A DNA stretch of 64,000 nt from Clarkia xantiana subsp. parviflora (GCA_036873135.1 JAPTYO010000011.1:8609071-8673070), one strand, 5' to 3'; positions 1-12,064 are shown, counted from the first letter of the stretch. Notes: a model not told the origin generated them from the letters alone. Translations and numbers: made by a program.

Positions 1-505
1 AATAAAAATTACACAGTAAAAAAAAAATTACAGTTTTCCTAACGACTCTTTTTTACAACAACAAAAAAACATGGATAAAACACAACATGTTAGGGGGTAA
101 AAGATGTGTGACATTGCTCTACAAGGTAGGTTCCACTGATAGGTTCCCGACAAGGTGGTTTCCTCACCCCATCATAGGGATCATAAGACCATCACAAGCG
201 AGTAGAGTTGTTCTGAGTCGTTCGGGCGGCTCGGCCGCGCGGTCGTACCCTTACTAACTCTCCGGGGTTCCTAGTTGCCCTGGGATTTAGGCGTTTTGGA
301 TATTACACTTAAGTGGGTGTGCGAATTCAAATAATGCCACAAAAAGAAAATGTCAATTAATTACTCTAAAAATATGTACCTGTCACAGTAAAAAACAAAG
401 TTAGAATGGTGAAGATAATAAAATATGAAAACTCAAAAAAACATGGCAATAAGCGAATACAATGAGCCCGAACCCTCTAAATCATCCCCAGCTGAGTCGC
501 CAAAT
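1..505 (-). mobile_element. 5' internal end of a Tat/Ogre-like LTR retrotransposon (leaves window at left)
   Basis: Read on the minus strand, the LTR at 506-1979 is followed by ATT and then TGGCGACTCAGCTGGGGAT (about 502-484). This closely matches the complement of a plant tRNA-Arg 3' end, the primer used by Ogre/Tat-lineage Ty3/gypsy elements. The element therefore runs leftwards out of the window and only its untranslated leader is visible. No coding region is seen in 1-480. The lineage call rests on the primer site and on LTR size, not on any protein domain. Confidence 0.6.
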
Positions 506-1979
506 TGTCGGACCTAAAATCCGACCTAAGGCAATTACGTTTTGAAAACGTCGATTTTGAAAAGAGTCGCCACTAGTTAATAAAGGCTAACTAGAATCCT
601 AAATTACCTAAGCGAATAATGAATTAAACACCTAGGTATAAAATCGGTCTACGATCAGAAATTCGAGTTCGGGGGTTCTGTTACGAATCAAAACACATGG
701 ATTTTAAATTACGCTCTTCCGGTATTCAATTCACTTATTCGCCAACTTTATTATTTAAATATATTTATTACCTCAGATTAATCTAACGATGTCAAAGTTT
801 AACCAAAATTTTATCCTATGAAAATTATTATCAAATATTAATCTAAGCCTACAAACTAATTAAAGTCTATAACTCCTAATTAAAACGAAATCCTAAACAC
901 AAAATTACCTAACATGATATACATACACAATCTAATATATATTCAACATATACACGCCATTTATTGAACAATCAAATATTCTACCCAATTACATTTAATC
1001 ATATACATTTCAATTACCTAATTATATATAATAATAATAGAATAATAATAAATAAATAAATAAACAAATAAATAAATAAATAAAGGAAATCTCACCTGGT
1101 CACGGACAGCAATGGAGCTCCGGCGGTGGAAAAGTGGCCGGGCGAAGTTGCGGCAGCAGACAACAGTTGGGGTCGGTCGCTGTCGAGGGTGGACTGGGCA
1201 GGCGAGCTTTCGGCGGGCTGAAAGCAAAGGACGGCGGGACTGCTGGGACTGGAGCGTCATCAGCGACAGAGGGGCAAGGCGGAGCTGTCTGGCGGCTGCG
1301 GACGGAGCAAGGGAGGCGCGGATCTTGGACGGCATCGTGGTGGTAAGAATAGCTGGAGCAGTGCCGGCGCCGGAAATAGAACGGGAGAGAAGAGAGTGAG
1401 CGAGGTGGTCCAGTGAAAGGTGGATGCCGGGTCGTCACCGGAGCAAGGTGGATCGTGGGCGGTGCAGGTTGGAGCGATGGCGGCAGAGCATGGCGGACCT
1501 TGGCCGGGCGATGTCGGAGGTCCGGAGCCGGCGGGGATGGTCACCAGAAAGCAGGAGATGAATGACGGAAAAAAAAAAAGTAGTTTTTTTAAAAAATTAA
1601 AGCGCAAAAAGACAAAAAGTGCACAGAATTCGAGAAAAGTAGTATTATTATTGATGTTGTGTATTTACATGTAACAAAGGACCCTATTTATAGCTAAACT
1701 AGGCCCTAAAAATTAGGAAAGCAAAATCTGAAAAAATATATGCATTTAATATTCCGAAAATATACATATATATATATATATTTATGTATTTCACCATAAA
1801 TACACATAATATATTTTCTAAATATTTTACAATAAATAATGCATATACACTATCTTATCTTAGGCCAGTCCTATCTTTAGAAACTTCGCGACCTTCCATA
1901 TTTAAATACTTCCTTTTTTTGACGCGTCACATATGACATTTTGAACGTGCTATGCGCGGACCAAAATTATGTGTTTACA
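506..1979 (-). mobile_element. LTR (5' LTR on minus strand) of the Tat/Ogre-like element
   Basis: On the minus strand it begins TGTAAACA and ends CCGACA. It is homologous to the solo LTR at 33399-35029 in the opposite orientation: both share the terminal block around 'taaggc...cgtttt...gagtcgccac' and a GC-rich central part. The GC-rich block (about 1110-1550) gives several overlapping proline/arginine-rich reading frames on both strands; these are composition artefacts, not genes. A TAAA/TTTA-rich simple repeat lies at 1027-1084. The other LTR is outside the window, so no target duplication can be checked. Confidence 0.7.
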
Positions 1980-4190
1980 GGCACAAACTAATCTTTTGAG
2001 AATCCATCAACCGATTTATCAGAACCACCAACGATTCCTTGGAGTTTGAATCGATCTGATTGTGTTGCATTGAAAGGGAGATTATTACTTCTTTATTTAC
2101 TTACTTATTTTGACTATTTAATAATTCATATTCTAATTATTATAATTATTGTGTGTCAGGAATTTAATGTTTAGTTGAATATGTACGAGTTAAAGAAAGG
2201 ATTCGAGATCGATGTGTTGACACAACAAACTACTTAAACAAAACTCTGACGAAGCAAGTCGTATTCAATCTTACAATACATGACAGATGACACACATAAT
2301 TGATCGAGGTATGATTCCGACTCCACAAGTTAGCAAAGAAAACTAACTCGGATTTGGTTAAGTTTAGTTACACTGTTATTCACATCTTGATATGAATCGT
2401 TGAAAAGGTAAAATCAGGTCATAGATGATTCGTTATGGAAATCGCTTAGACTAGCTTGTCAATATAATCGAGGTTAAATTTGAATACTTGTTGCCTAAAC
2501 GATGACCTATATATATTTATATGATAATAATAATTGAAAGCCACTATGAAATTGCTTAGGGGTATTCTAATCTGTAATGACAAACTATGATTTTCGGTGA
2601 TAAATCTCTATTTTCTTTACTGACTATGAAAAGTCTTATTTTCTATAGTTATAGTTTATGTACAACTGCTAGTTAGTAACAAGTTCTGGTTATGTTGTTT
2701 ATATGAATTTGTTAAATATCTTATATGATAATTTTTTTTTTACGAATAAATTGCTGAATAAATAACTTATGTCGAAAATAAAGGATGTTATTACACGATA
2801 TCACGTCGGTAATTTTTTTTTATTTGGTAGTATTTATATATTGAATACACATAAATGTGAAAAATTATTTCATACATAAAGTTATATGTATTGATATTGC
2901 TCCACTCCCTGAAGCGAGTGTAGAGGCAAATATTACGCTCCCTGAAGTAAGCGTCATAAGTTATGATTATAACGAGGATATACTCCACTCCCTGAAGCGA
3001 GTGTTGTAGATTATGATTATAGCGATGAAAGCATCCACTCCCTGAAGTGAGTGATATAATTTATAATGACCTTTTAAGAGTATAAATACAAATATGTTAT
3101 AATCATCATGGTCATAGAAACAGTTGATTTTGATTTTGAAATAGATAAGATTGTTAGCATCGTCATGATATCGATAAAGAAAGATGATGCATCTTACAAA
3201 TAAAGAATGCAAAATCCAATTGATTTGGAAGAATGATAATTTTGAGAAGCGCGATGACGCTAACAAAAATTTAATTATATGATGAAGCGAGAAATTTATT
3301 CATATGAAGTGCGATGACACTAGGCAAAGATTCGACTCAAATGAAAAAAAAAAAAAAGTCATTGCATATATTATTATTAAATATGGGATATTACGATTAA
3401 GAAAAATGCATTCTTTATAAATGACGGATCCTGAAGATCTGATATTACGATCTTGAATATCAATAATTATGAATTTATAGTCCCTTAATTTTTATATTTA
3501 TATTTACATTTTTTGCACTTTATACATATACTGTTATTTTTTTTTTTATTGCATTACCTTTACATTTTTATTTTTATTTCTTGCACTGCATTATATTTAT
3601 TATATACATATATTATTACGTTTATTGCATTTTATTATAAAATGATCCAGAAGATCATGAGTTATTCAAAAGCTCAAAAATTGATAATTTTAGGATCCGG
3701 AAGATCCTAAAATGTATGAAAAAATAGGATCTGAAACATTGTATTTGTGAATTAAAGATCGTCTTGTATAAGAATGAATCATGTATATCATGAATTATTA
3801 TAAATAAGGGATCATGAAGATCCTAAGAGATCATGAGTCTTGAATAAATGATCATGAAGATCCTAGAAGAAATATGTCTCTTGCAGATAATGAAAAAAAT
3901 TCAGGTAAACCAGAAGTTTACCGCCAATATTGGCATGATTGATTATATATTCGGTAAACCAGAAGTTTACTGATTCATATAGAGGTAAACCTGAAGTTTT
4001 ACCCATATAATATGATATTTGGCGTGACCGGTTACAGACCATTCCAGATCACTTAAGATGCGCAGTACATTATTTGGAAGAACCTAAAGATTCTCCATAA
4101 ATCATTATGATAATTGCTCTCAAAGGAAAATTCATTATGTGATCATCATCAACTAAGTTCGGGATAAAATTCCATTATTTATGGAAATGA
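1980..4190 (+). mobile_element. AT-rich decayed copia leader/gag region
   Basis: There is no intact gene. The stretch carries degenerate tandem motifs, such as repeated 'ctccctgaagcgagtg' (2905-3050), 'gatcctgaagatc'-like repeats (3420-3860) and 'ggtaaaccagaagtttac' (3904-3990). Similar phrases occur in the poorly conserved gag/leader of plant Ty1/copia elements. It lies directly upstream of a recognisable copia integrase relic in the same orientation, so I assign it to that element by position. No 5' LTR matching the 3' LTR remnant (16918/32482) was found, so the left border is unknown. Confidence 0.35.
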
Positions 4191-4955
4191 TAAAAGGTGA
4201 ATATGGGCCCGTTCACCTGCCACATGGAACGATATATTATTTTGAAAGATGCATCTACAATATGGTCGCATGTGCATTAATTATCACGAATTTGCAATAG
4301 CAAAATTTCCAGATTATGTAATAAAGAATGATGATGATATTGAAAGTTGATATTTACTACAAGATTCAGACAACTACATGTCTAGATTTGCAGTTTAGCA
4401 TGAAAGTTACAAAGATCCTCCAATTACATAGCTAAACTGCTACCAATTAGAGCAAATTGAGTACAAATGCATGCTATTATGAAAGCAGCAATATAATTGC
4501 GCATCAAGCCAATGTTAAATCACAGTTCTCCCCATTACAACCAATTTTTGGTGAAGAGACAAATTTTCCATATATTAATATTATGGTGTGCGATATATGT
4601 TTGAATTACTCCACCGCAACGCACAAACATGGGTCTGGAATGTTGTGAAAAATATTTTGTCTATAAATCAATTATTTGAGAACAATGACTGATATATATA
4701 TTTAAAACAAGAGTGTTGATTGTCATTGTTGAACAACTTTTCCCAACATTAGGGGGAGAAAAAAAGCAGCTGGCAGAAAAGAGATTGACTGAAAAAAAAA
4801 ATTGTTATTATCTCATTTAGATCCTCGCACAATGAGAATATGGACCTGAAGTTCAAAGAGAAAAGCATTTTCAAATACTGCTAATAAGTGACTTTATGAG
4901 ACCCAGAAAGTCATAAGTCAAGTAACAGCTGCAAATGCTCCAATTTTGAAATGTC
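4191..4955 (+). pseudogene. Ty1/copia integrase relic (left half of a split element)
   Basis: Conceptual reading across many stops and frameshifts recovers the order of a copia integrase. First comes a core start (GPVHLPHG, about 4207), then 'ASTIWSHVCALI'-like text. Next is the C-terminal block with 'SQFSPLQPIFGEETNFPYINIMVC' like residues (4519-4590), 'RTNMGPGM' (4620-4640) and 'FPTLGGEKKQL' (4740-4775), then HLDPRT and 'TAANAPI' (4923-4945). These match the plant copia type that reads Q-R-T-K-M-G-P and L-G-G-E in this region. The gene is non-functional. It breaks off where element A inserted (duplication CTGAT at 4956-4960) and resumes at 15378. Confidence 0.7.
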
Positions 4956-4960
4956 CTGAT

Positions 4961-6134
4961 TGATGGATATACGCCCAATTTGAACCCGTTGACTTCCGAA
5001 CCGTTGTATTTTTATCGTCCCATTTATGATTACGAATCGAAACTTCAACCCGGACACTTCGCGAGAACATCGACGGCTCGGACGGGGCCGAAGCGCCCGT
5101 CCGATAGAGGCGAACTCACCTAGGTGAGGTTGGGTGGCCACACCCGACCTCCCCTAGGGGAGATCGGGTCAGCCGACCCGATCTCCCCTAGGGGAGATCG
5201 GGTTGGCCAACCCGATCTCTCCTAGGAGAGATCGGGTCAGCCAACCCGATCTCCCCTAGGGGAGATCGGGTCGGCCAACCCGATCCCTCCTAGGAGGGAT
5301 GGGGTTGGCCAACCCCACCCTCCCTAGGAGGGGTTGGGTGTCCTCACCCAACCCCTACCCTTGGGGGTCGGATTTCTCCCCCCCCCCAAGGGTCCCGGCA
5401 CCCCTTTCAGACGCCCATGCTCGGTCCACTCCGCCTGCCTCATCCGAATCCTAAAGTCTTAATTATACGCTTAAAGGTTAATTAATTGTGTTTAAAGGCT
5501 AACGATGTCATTAAGCCACCTTAATGACACCGTTGCCTATAAATACCCCACCTTCACAACTCATTTGATCATCTTGGCAAGTTGCACAATTTTGCTCTGA
5601 CATCTCTCTAGCTTTATCTCTCTAAAACCGTACTGACTTAGGCATCGGAGAGGGTTCATCAGGCACCACCCCCCCCCTCTGTGCCTGGTATTGCCCCTCT
5701 TGCAGGGTGGCAAGGAGAAGAGAACCAAGGAAGCAGAAGAGCATAGAGCAGTAAGACAAGCCCCCAAGGGTAAGAAGTACAAGCCTCAGGAGGTCAAAAG
5801 GAGAGAAGGAAAGGAGGTCAGAAGGAGAGAAGGAAAGGAGGTCAGAAGGAGAGAAGAGAAGGGCACGGATCAGAACGACTAGTCCTAGGAGCACTGAACC
5901 CGACATTTCATTAGTGGGAGATAAATTCTAGATTGACGACCCGTTGACCTAGACTTTATAACCTAACACTTCAGAAGGAGAGAAGAGAAGGACACATATC
6001 AGAACGACTACCCCAAGGGAGTATAAGGGCACGGATCAGAACGACTAGTCCTAGGAGCACTGAACCCGACATTTCATTAGTGGGAGATAAATTCTAGATT
6101 GACGACCCGTTGACCTAGACTTTATAACCTAACA
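4961..6134 (+). repeat. Element A 5' LTR with palindrome array
   Basis: Begins TGATGGATATACGCCC and ends CCTAACA. From 5118 to 5345 it holds an array of roughly 34-bp units alternating GATCGGGT...ACCCGATC with CTCCCCTAGGGGAG-type palindromes. Near its 3' end a block of about 108 bp (5860-5967) is repeated at 6026-6134, so an LTR-end-like sequence (CCTAACACTT) occurs twice. The stretch 'tataaatacccc' (5538-5549) is a plausible TATA box about 27 bp before the likely transcript start. Confidence 0.9.
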
Positions 6135-6136
6135 CT

Positions 6137-6152
6137 TGGCGCCGTCCGTGGG
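6137..6152 (+). other. Primer-binding site of element A (tRNA-Asp-like)
   Basis: TGGCGCCGTCCGTGGG starts 2 nt after the LTR end. The first nine bases match the complement of the plant tRNA-Asp 3' end. The same 16 bases follow the element C LTR (60156-60171) and, on the minus strand, precede element B's internal region (31537-31552), which ties the three elements into one family. Confidence 0.8.
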
Positions 6153-6154
6153 CT

Positions 6155-7860
6155 TCGAACAGAAAGCCTGGCAATAACAAGAGCGAGGACGAACAACTTA
6201 GTATCTAGGCATCACCACCCACCTGGGGGCAATAGGCAAGGAAGACAGCCTATACCTCCAGCAAGGCAGCCTAACCCAGAGAAATAGCCTGCACACCAGA
6301 GCCTCAGGTAGCCCCACAGGCACCCCAGCCTAACAAGCAGGGAGGAGGTTTCCACAGCTCCAACTCCATTGACTAGGAAGCCACAGGGACAGGGGGGCAA
6401 CAAGGAGTGCCATCCCAATACACCAGCATGAAGAAGAACAAGTCCCAGAAAGAAGAACACCACTTGCACCCTCGAACAGGGCAGTGAGAAGAACAAAGGA
6501 GAGACAACCAAAGGCCACCCCCAGAGGGAAGGCAGCAGTCTGTGCCTCCAAGGCAGCAACAGACACAGCAGGATGCCAGGGCATATACACCTCTGGGGGC
6601 AGATAGACAGGCAAGACCTCCAAGGAGGCATGGATTCAACCAAGTACCCCAACAGGGACATATACCGCACTAAGGGAGGACATACATGCCAGACCAACAA
6701 GGATATAGGAGTTCCAACATCAACCATGGCAATGTACACATACAGTCCGTATCACCACAGACATGCCTAAGGGACATACCAAGGAAAGCTCAAAGGGAGG
6801 GACATAGTCCCAACAACACAATAAAGCAACCACCTACCCATGATACAGCACGACAGGTCCAAACCCCTCATGCATTACAACCCTTGGCACACATCCCCCT
6901 AGGACAGGGGAGCAGTTGAAAAGACAAGGATTTGAACAGGGAACTAATAGAGTACCACACCACGTCAGCACATAGCTACTACAATGGGAAGTCTCATGGA
7001 GAGACATAGTGAAGTGAGATCACACATAGCATACATGAAGGATCAACCTCCACCTAGTCCGCCTTGCAAGGATGCGACCTTATATTCCTCAAGTGGAAGG
7101 AATACACACAGACTACTGGAGGAAGACAGCTACATTACCAAGGAAGCAAGGGGTATCAACACCCCACACTCATATCCTTCCCATATCCTCTTATTTAATT
7201 TAACTGCATAACAAGTCAACTCCCTAAAAGGAGTATATTTTGATACTTGATATCAACATGTTTTCCAAGAAAGACCATACCGGACGCCTTCGGGCTCCGT
7301 GGTATATATATACACAGGTGGACCACTAGAAGAATACGTAAAAGGCCATCACCAATCAAGAGATGCACAAGCAACAGATTCCTCAATCCCAAAGAACACC
7401 TATAAGGTCAAGTTTCTGGGAAGGATCACAAGATGGAAGGCTCACTTACAAAAATAAGTTGAGCACCCCCAACATCCTATAGAGGAACTACCATGAAGGT
7501 CACAAAAGATTACCCCCACCATAACCTTCCACTAAGCATCCTAGGGCCAAGTCTGTCAAAGGATCCCATCGGGCATTGGTATGCAAGGGGGCACCAGTTA
7601 CAACATGCCTTCCCCACAAGCGCCCATTAGCATAAGAGGGGGTAGCCACGAACACATCCCTCCAAAAATGGAGGAAACCATATCACATGGGTAACGCCCA
7701 CCATCAAAGGCAAACACCTCCAGCGGATCTTTATGATTTCATAAAGTAGCCAGGAGACACAACCACACTTAGAAAGCCCATCCAAGATAATGGAATACAC
7801 TTCCATCAAAAACCCTCAAGGACACCAAGCCTAGCAAAGGAAGAACGGTGACACCATCAT
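6155..7860 (+). pseudogene. Decayed gag of element A
   Basis: Nucleotide similarity to the gag start of element B (complement of about 31530-29900) is clear: both read 'gaaagcctggcaat', the 'ggcagcctaacccagag' repeats and the P/Q-rich stretch. In A no frame stays open beyond about 175 codons, and the longest frames are on the wrong strand. The protein-coding capacity is lost through many stops and indels. Short shadow frames such as 6212-6739 (-) are not genes. Confidence 0.6.
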
Positions 7861-7865
7861 CAAGC

Positions 7866-8110
7866 TTTTAAAAAGGGATATAGAAAACATAGTATTTCCA
7901 CACAATGATATGTTAGTCATAAGAGAGGGAGTCACCAACTTTGACATGAAGAGAACCATAGTACATGAAAGGGGTCCGTCAGACATCTCCCATGACCAAC
8001 CATTGATGATACTAGAGAAGAGTCAGGCATACCTAATACCAAGGGACCCCCTACTAGTAAAGGTGGTCAGAACATCAACACACCCATTAGGGACACGGCA
8101 CTGCAAATGA
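7866..8110 (+). pseudogene. Decayed retropepsin of element A
   Basis: The translated stretch aligns with the protease frames of elements B (29104-29445) and C (62168-62707). A reads IVFPHNDMLVIREG and NFDMKRTIVHERGPSD, where B and C read IVFPHDDALVIT and NFDVKRILVDGGSSAD. The catalytic D-G-G-S is replaced by H-E-R-G, so the enzyme would be dead even if translated. This is a clear relic rather than a working gene. Confidence 0.65.
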
Positions 8111-9895
8111 ACCAGGAAAAGGATGGAACAAGTATCCTTACAAGTATCCTTGCATTTATCCTTGCAAAAATTAACTCCGTAGAAAAGAGGTCATCTAATA
8201 GATGACTATGTCTCTGTTCTCAAAATATGATCCTAACCCGGAGATCCTTGGACTCCGTACTATGTATGTAATGAATAACATGTTCATCAGATATAGGTAC
8301 AAGAAGATGCAAGACAATGCCATGAAGATTAGGCGCATACCTCTACCAAGTACGACACATTGGAGTGTTCATAAACGCTCCTTCCCCATCTCACAAGAAA
8401 GGAAGGCAACCAACGATACAAGTCCTAATAGAATAAACATCAGTAGAAAATCCGGTCATTGAAGTCATGCACCAAGAGAGAAACTCTAAAGATGCAAGAT
8501 TGGCAAAAGAGATAGTGCAACAACTAGAGTAGGAAAAAGGAGATACATCTCCTATCAAGAGCCTTAGGGCAGGTTAATAACTCTACAAGATCAACCAAAG
8601 AAGAGCTCTAAAGCTTGGGGAGTAAGGTTTCAGGATCGACCCTCGCACTAGATGCACATCCCGATCAACCACCTTGTCTGCAAATGATAAGACATTCGAC
8701 TCTGGCATCCTATCAAGAGGAGAACCCCGATAAAAGGGGCACTAGAAAAATATCCCGCCTCTAAGGCCATACGCCGAATACATGATGAATGACGGTTATG
8801 ACAAAACAAAAAAGGAAGGACTTGTCAGCTCAACACACCTCAAACACGTATACGTACGCAATACAAAGGCAGTCTCTAATGAAGCTATCCAACAAGGAAT
8901 AGCCAATACGAGGGCAAACCCATGGAAAATCTGGGAACATCACCGGCGAACCTAAAGGAAAACGTCATTTGTAGGTTCAAGTCCTAATTCAAAAGAAGTC
9001 TATAACCAAGATTCAAGGTGGGAGGAGCATGACCAGTGGAACACCCCCTAAGGGGCATCGAAGAATACTCCAGTGTGAAGGAAAAGGCAAGGCACTCTAA
9101 GTGCCACAACACTCCAAGAAGATACAACCCGATCAGACCCCCACACCCCCATGCACGAGCAAAGAGCATGGATCAGATTGACTAGTCTGAAACACACCTA
9201 CGAGATTAACAACTCAAGACACCATTCTATGAGAGAGCTCTTCAACCTACACAAGGAAAGGGGGGAAAAAATTTACAAGCCCTCCTAGGATACAGACATT
9301 GCCACATCCTAGTTACCAAGAGAATGAAATCCACCCCCACCCACCCAAAGCAAAAGCCCTTCCACCCAACCTCCAAAGACACATCCGACAAAGGCATCAT
9401 TTAGACCATGCCTGTGACTGAAACAAGCAAGCATGAGAAAGAGTAGATCCTACAAGGGACACTCATCGCATTCAAAGAGGCAGACAAGGGAGCCCCGAGC
9501 GTAAGGGGTACCCAACCAAGAAAATGAACGAGGGGCCTTCAACGGCCAAATATGAAAGGAGGTATGACCACCAAGCAACTTGGGGGGCACCAAACGAATA
9601 AGTGCTTGGTAGTCCACCTAAGTGTAAAAGAAGAGATTAGAGGCAGAAGATCACAATAACATGCAATACCACCTTTCCCAGAAAAGGTCACATAGGAGGA
9701 AAACATCTTCAACTTCCTATATGAACTCGCCCTAAGTTGGCAACACACAAACATCGCCCTCGAGAGGTGATCTCCCATACTGAAGGAAAAGCGTGATAGC
9801 ATGCAATATCATAAAAGGAAAAGTCAAGTAAAGACTCGAAAAGCATACCAAAGATGCACCCTACATGAGAAAGGACACAAGGTAAGGTAATATTA
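8111..9895 (+). other. Element A internal region without recognisable coding sequence
   Basis: This block sits where elements B and C carry the end of the protease and the second gag-like block. In A it is broken by stops in all frames; I see no domain and no RNA gene. The composition (A/C-rich plus strand) matches the neighbouring gag relic, so it is probably the decayed continuation. Confidence 0.4.
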
Positions 9896-9939
9896 TGAGC
9901 CCTCCGGGAGCCTATCCCGCGAACAGATTTCGACGCCCC

Positions 9940-10495
9940 CAAGAGCGTATCTTGAGAGTAGTTTATACACTACGACCTTCGACGCACCAAGAGCGTATCT
10001 TGAGAGTGGTTTCCAAAAACTACGAATTTCGACGCCCCCAAGAGCGTATCTTGAGAGTAGTGTTCATACTACGACCTTCGACGCCCCCAAGAGCGTATCT
10101 TGAGAGTAGTTTATACACTACGACCTTCGACGCACCAAGAGCGTATCTTGAGAGTGGTTTCCAAAAACTACGAATTTCGACGCCCCCAAGAGCGTATCTT
10201 GAGAGTAGTGTTCATACTACGACCTTCGACGCCCCCAAGAGCGTATCTTGAGAGTAGTTTATACACTACGACCTTCGACGCACCAAGAGCGTATCTTGAG
10301 AGTGGTTTCCAAAAACTACGAATTCGACGCCCCCAAGAGCGTATCTTGAGGTAGATTTGCAACCTACCAGATTCAACGCCCCCAAGAGCGTATCTTGAGG
10401 TAGAAAAAACACTACCAGTTCGACGCCCCCAAGAGCGTATCTTGAGGTAGATTTCAAACTACCAGTTCGACGCCCACCAGGAGCGTATCTTTGGT
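9940..10495 (+). repeat. Higher-order minisatellite, 148-bp period made of three ~49-bp units
   Basis: The core 'aagagcgtatcttgag' recurs about every 49 bp, followed by one of three spacers (TTATACACTACGACC, TTCCAAAAACTACGAA, GTTCATACTACGACC). The three-unit set repeats with a 148-bp period: AGTAGTTTATACAC occurs at 9957, 10105 and 10253. The array ends in more diverged 'GAGGTAG' units. Element B carries the homologous array in reverse complement at 27590-27900. Arrays of this kind, sited between the coding part and the 3' LTR, are known in Tat/Ogre elements. Confidence 0.9.
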
Positions 10496-10497
10496 CT

Positions 10498-10998
10498 AAC
10501 CTGTGCCCTCCGGGAGCCTATCCTGCGAAACGTTAAGTGCCGTCCGAGAGCCTGTCTCGTGAACAGTTTGACACCCGTCAAGAAGGTATCGGTGGACTAA
10601 CCTGTGCCCTCCGGGAGCCTATCCTGCGAAACGTTAAGTGCCGTCCGAGAGCCTGTCTCGTGAACAGTTTGACACCCGTCAAGAAGGTATCGGTGGACTA
10701 ACCTGTGCCCTCCGGGAGCCTATCCTGCGAAACGTTAAGTGCCGTCCGAGAGCCTGTCTCGTGAACAGTTTGACACCCGTCAAGAAGGTATCGGTGGACT
10801 AACCTGTGCCCTCCGGGAGCCTATCCTGCGAAACGTTAAGTGCCGTCCGAGAGCCTGTCTCGTGAACAGTTTGACACCCGTCAAGAAGGTATCGGTGGAC
10901 TAACCTGTGCCCTCCGGGAGCCTATCCTGCGAAACGTTAAGTGCCGTCCGAGAGCCTGTCTCGTGAACAGATTTCGACGCCCACCAAGAGCGTATCTT
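10498..10998 (+). repeat. 101-bp tandem repeat, ~4.7 copies
   Basis: The start CTGTGCCCTCCGGGAG occurs at 10502, 10602, 10703, 10804 and 10905, a period of about 101 bp with virtually no divergence between copies. Each unit also contains 'gtgccgtccgagagcctgtc' and 'tttgacacccgtcaagaagg'. Element B has a single diverged copy of the unit core (27500-27575, reverse complement), so the array was amplified in the lineage of A. Confidence 0.9.
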
Positions 10999-11651
10999 TG
11001 GTCTAACAGTACAACGTATACCGTGTAAGGGGTATCAGAAGAGATCATCACACTATGCTCAGAAGGATACCATAAGAAAGAAATTTCTAAGTAAAGTAAT
11101 GTGAAGAACAAGTAATGTTTTTTCTTGATGAGATAGCAGGTATGATGTGAAGGAAAGCACAAAAGAAAGAAAAAGAAAGGAAAGCATATTCAAAGGAGAA
11201 GTCCATGACCAAAGGATCATATACAGAAGCACAAGAGGTTATCATGAAAAGTAACGAGTTATACTACCACCCATATCACAAGTCAAGAGAAGTATCTCAA
11301 AGGAACCCAACACTACCAAGAAGGATAGCAAAGACATGAAATCCGAAGGTCAAAGCTCTCAAAATAAGCTCGACCCATCAAGAAGAGAATTGCCTTACAA
11401 GTCACACAAATCAACCTCCGACAAATATTATTGTCATACATGTCGCCCTCGCGTGACCTATGCTCGTATCAGACTTGAACATCGTCAAGCACAACTCATG
11501 AAGGAGACATCTAAAGAGCATAAAAGATACAACATCCGACAAGACGAGACATCGGGACCTAACCCAACAAACATAGCCTACACAAAAGGCAACTATAGCA
11601 ATGAAGGCTCTCCAATGAGAAAGGAATACTAAAGCACAACTCCATACATCG

Positions 11652-12064
11652 TGATGTGGCTATCATGTCCACATACACTGAAGTGGCTATCATGTCCACA
11701 TACCTTGAGGTGGCTATCATGTCCACATACACTGAAGTGGCTATCATGTCCACATACCTTGAAGTGGCTATCATGTCCACATACACTGAAGTGGCTATCA
11801 TGTCCACATACCTTGAAGTGGCTATCATGTCCACATACCTTGAAGTGGCTATCACGTCCACATACCCTGAAGTGGCTATCATGTCCACACACTACAAAAG
11901 GGCTATCACTCCCACACATCAGGAAGTGGCTATCATGTCCACATACCTTGAAGTGGCTATCACGTCCACATACCCTGAAGTGGCTATCATGTCCACACAC
12001 TACAAAAGGGCTATCACTCCCACACATCAGGAAGTGGCTATCATGTCCACATACCTCGAAGTGA
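11652..12064 (+). repeat. 27-bp minisatellite, ~15 copies
   Basis: The unit reads 'ggctatcatgtccacatac' plus 'cttgaagt' or 'actgaagt', and repeats every 27 bp. Because 27 is divisible by three, both strands give long spurious repeat proteins here, for example MAIMSTYTEV on plus and CGHDSHF on minus; these are not genes. The last third includes a duplicated block with 'cactacaaaagggctatcactccc'. I see no counterpart in element B. Confidence 0.9.

Noticed and set aside
1100..1607. Overlapping 70-115 codon frames on both strands
   Set aside because: They lie in the GC-rich core of an LTR and overlap in several frames, with proline/arginine-rich composition and no domain.
6212..6739. 175-codon minus-strand frame with hydrophobic residues
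   Set aside because: Antisense shadow of the P/Q-rich gag relic in element A.
9940..10998. CRISPR-like regularly spaced repeats
   Set aside because: Plant nuclear retroelement context; spacers are themselves repeated and the period is a nested minisatellite. No cas genes.
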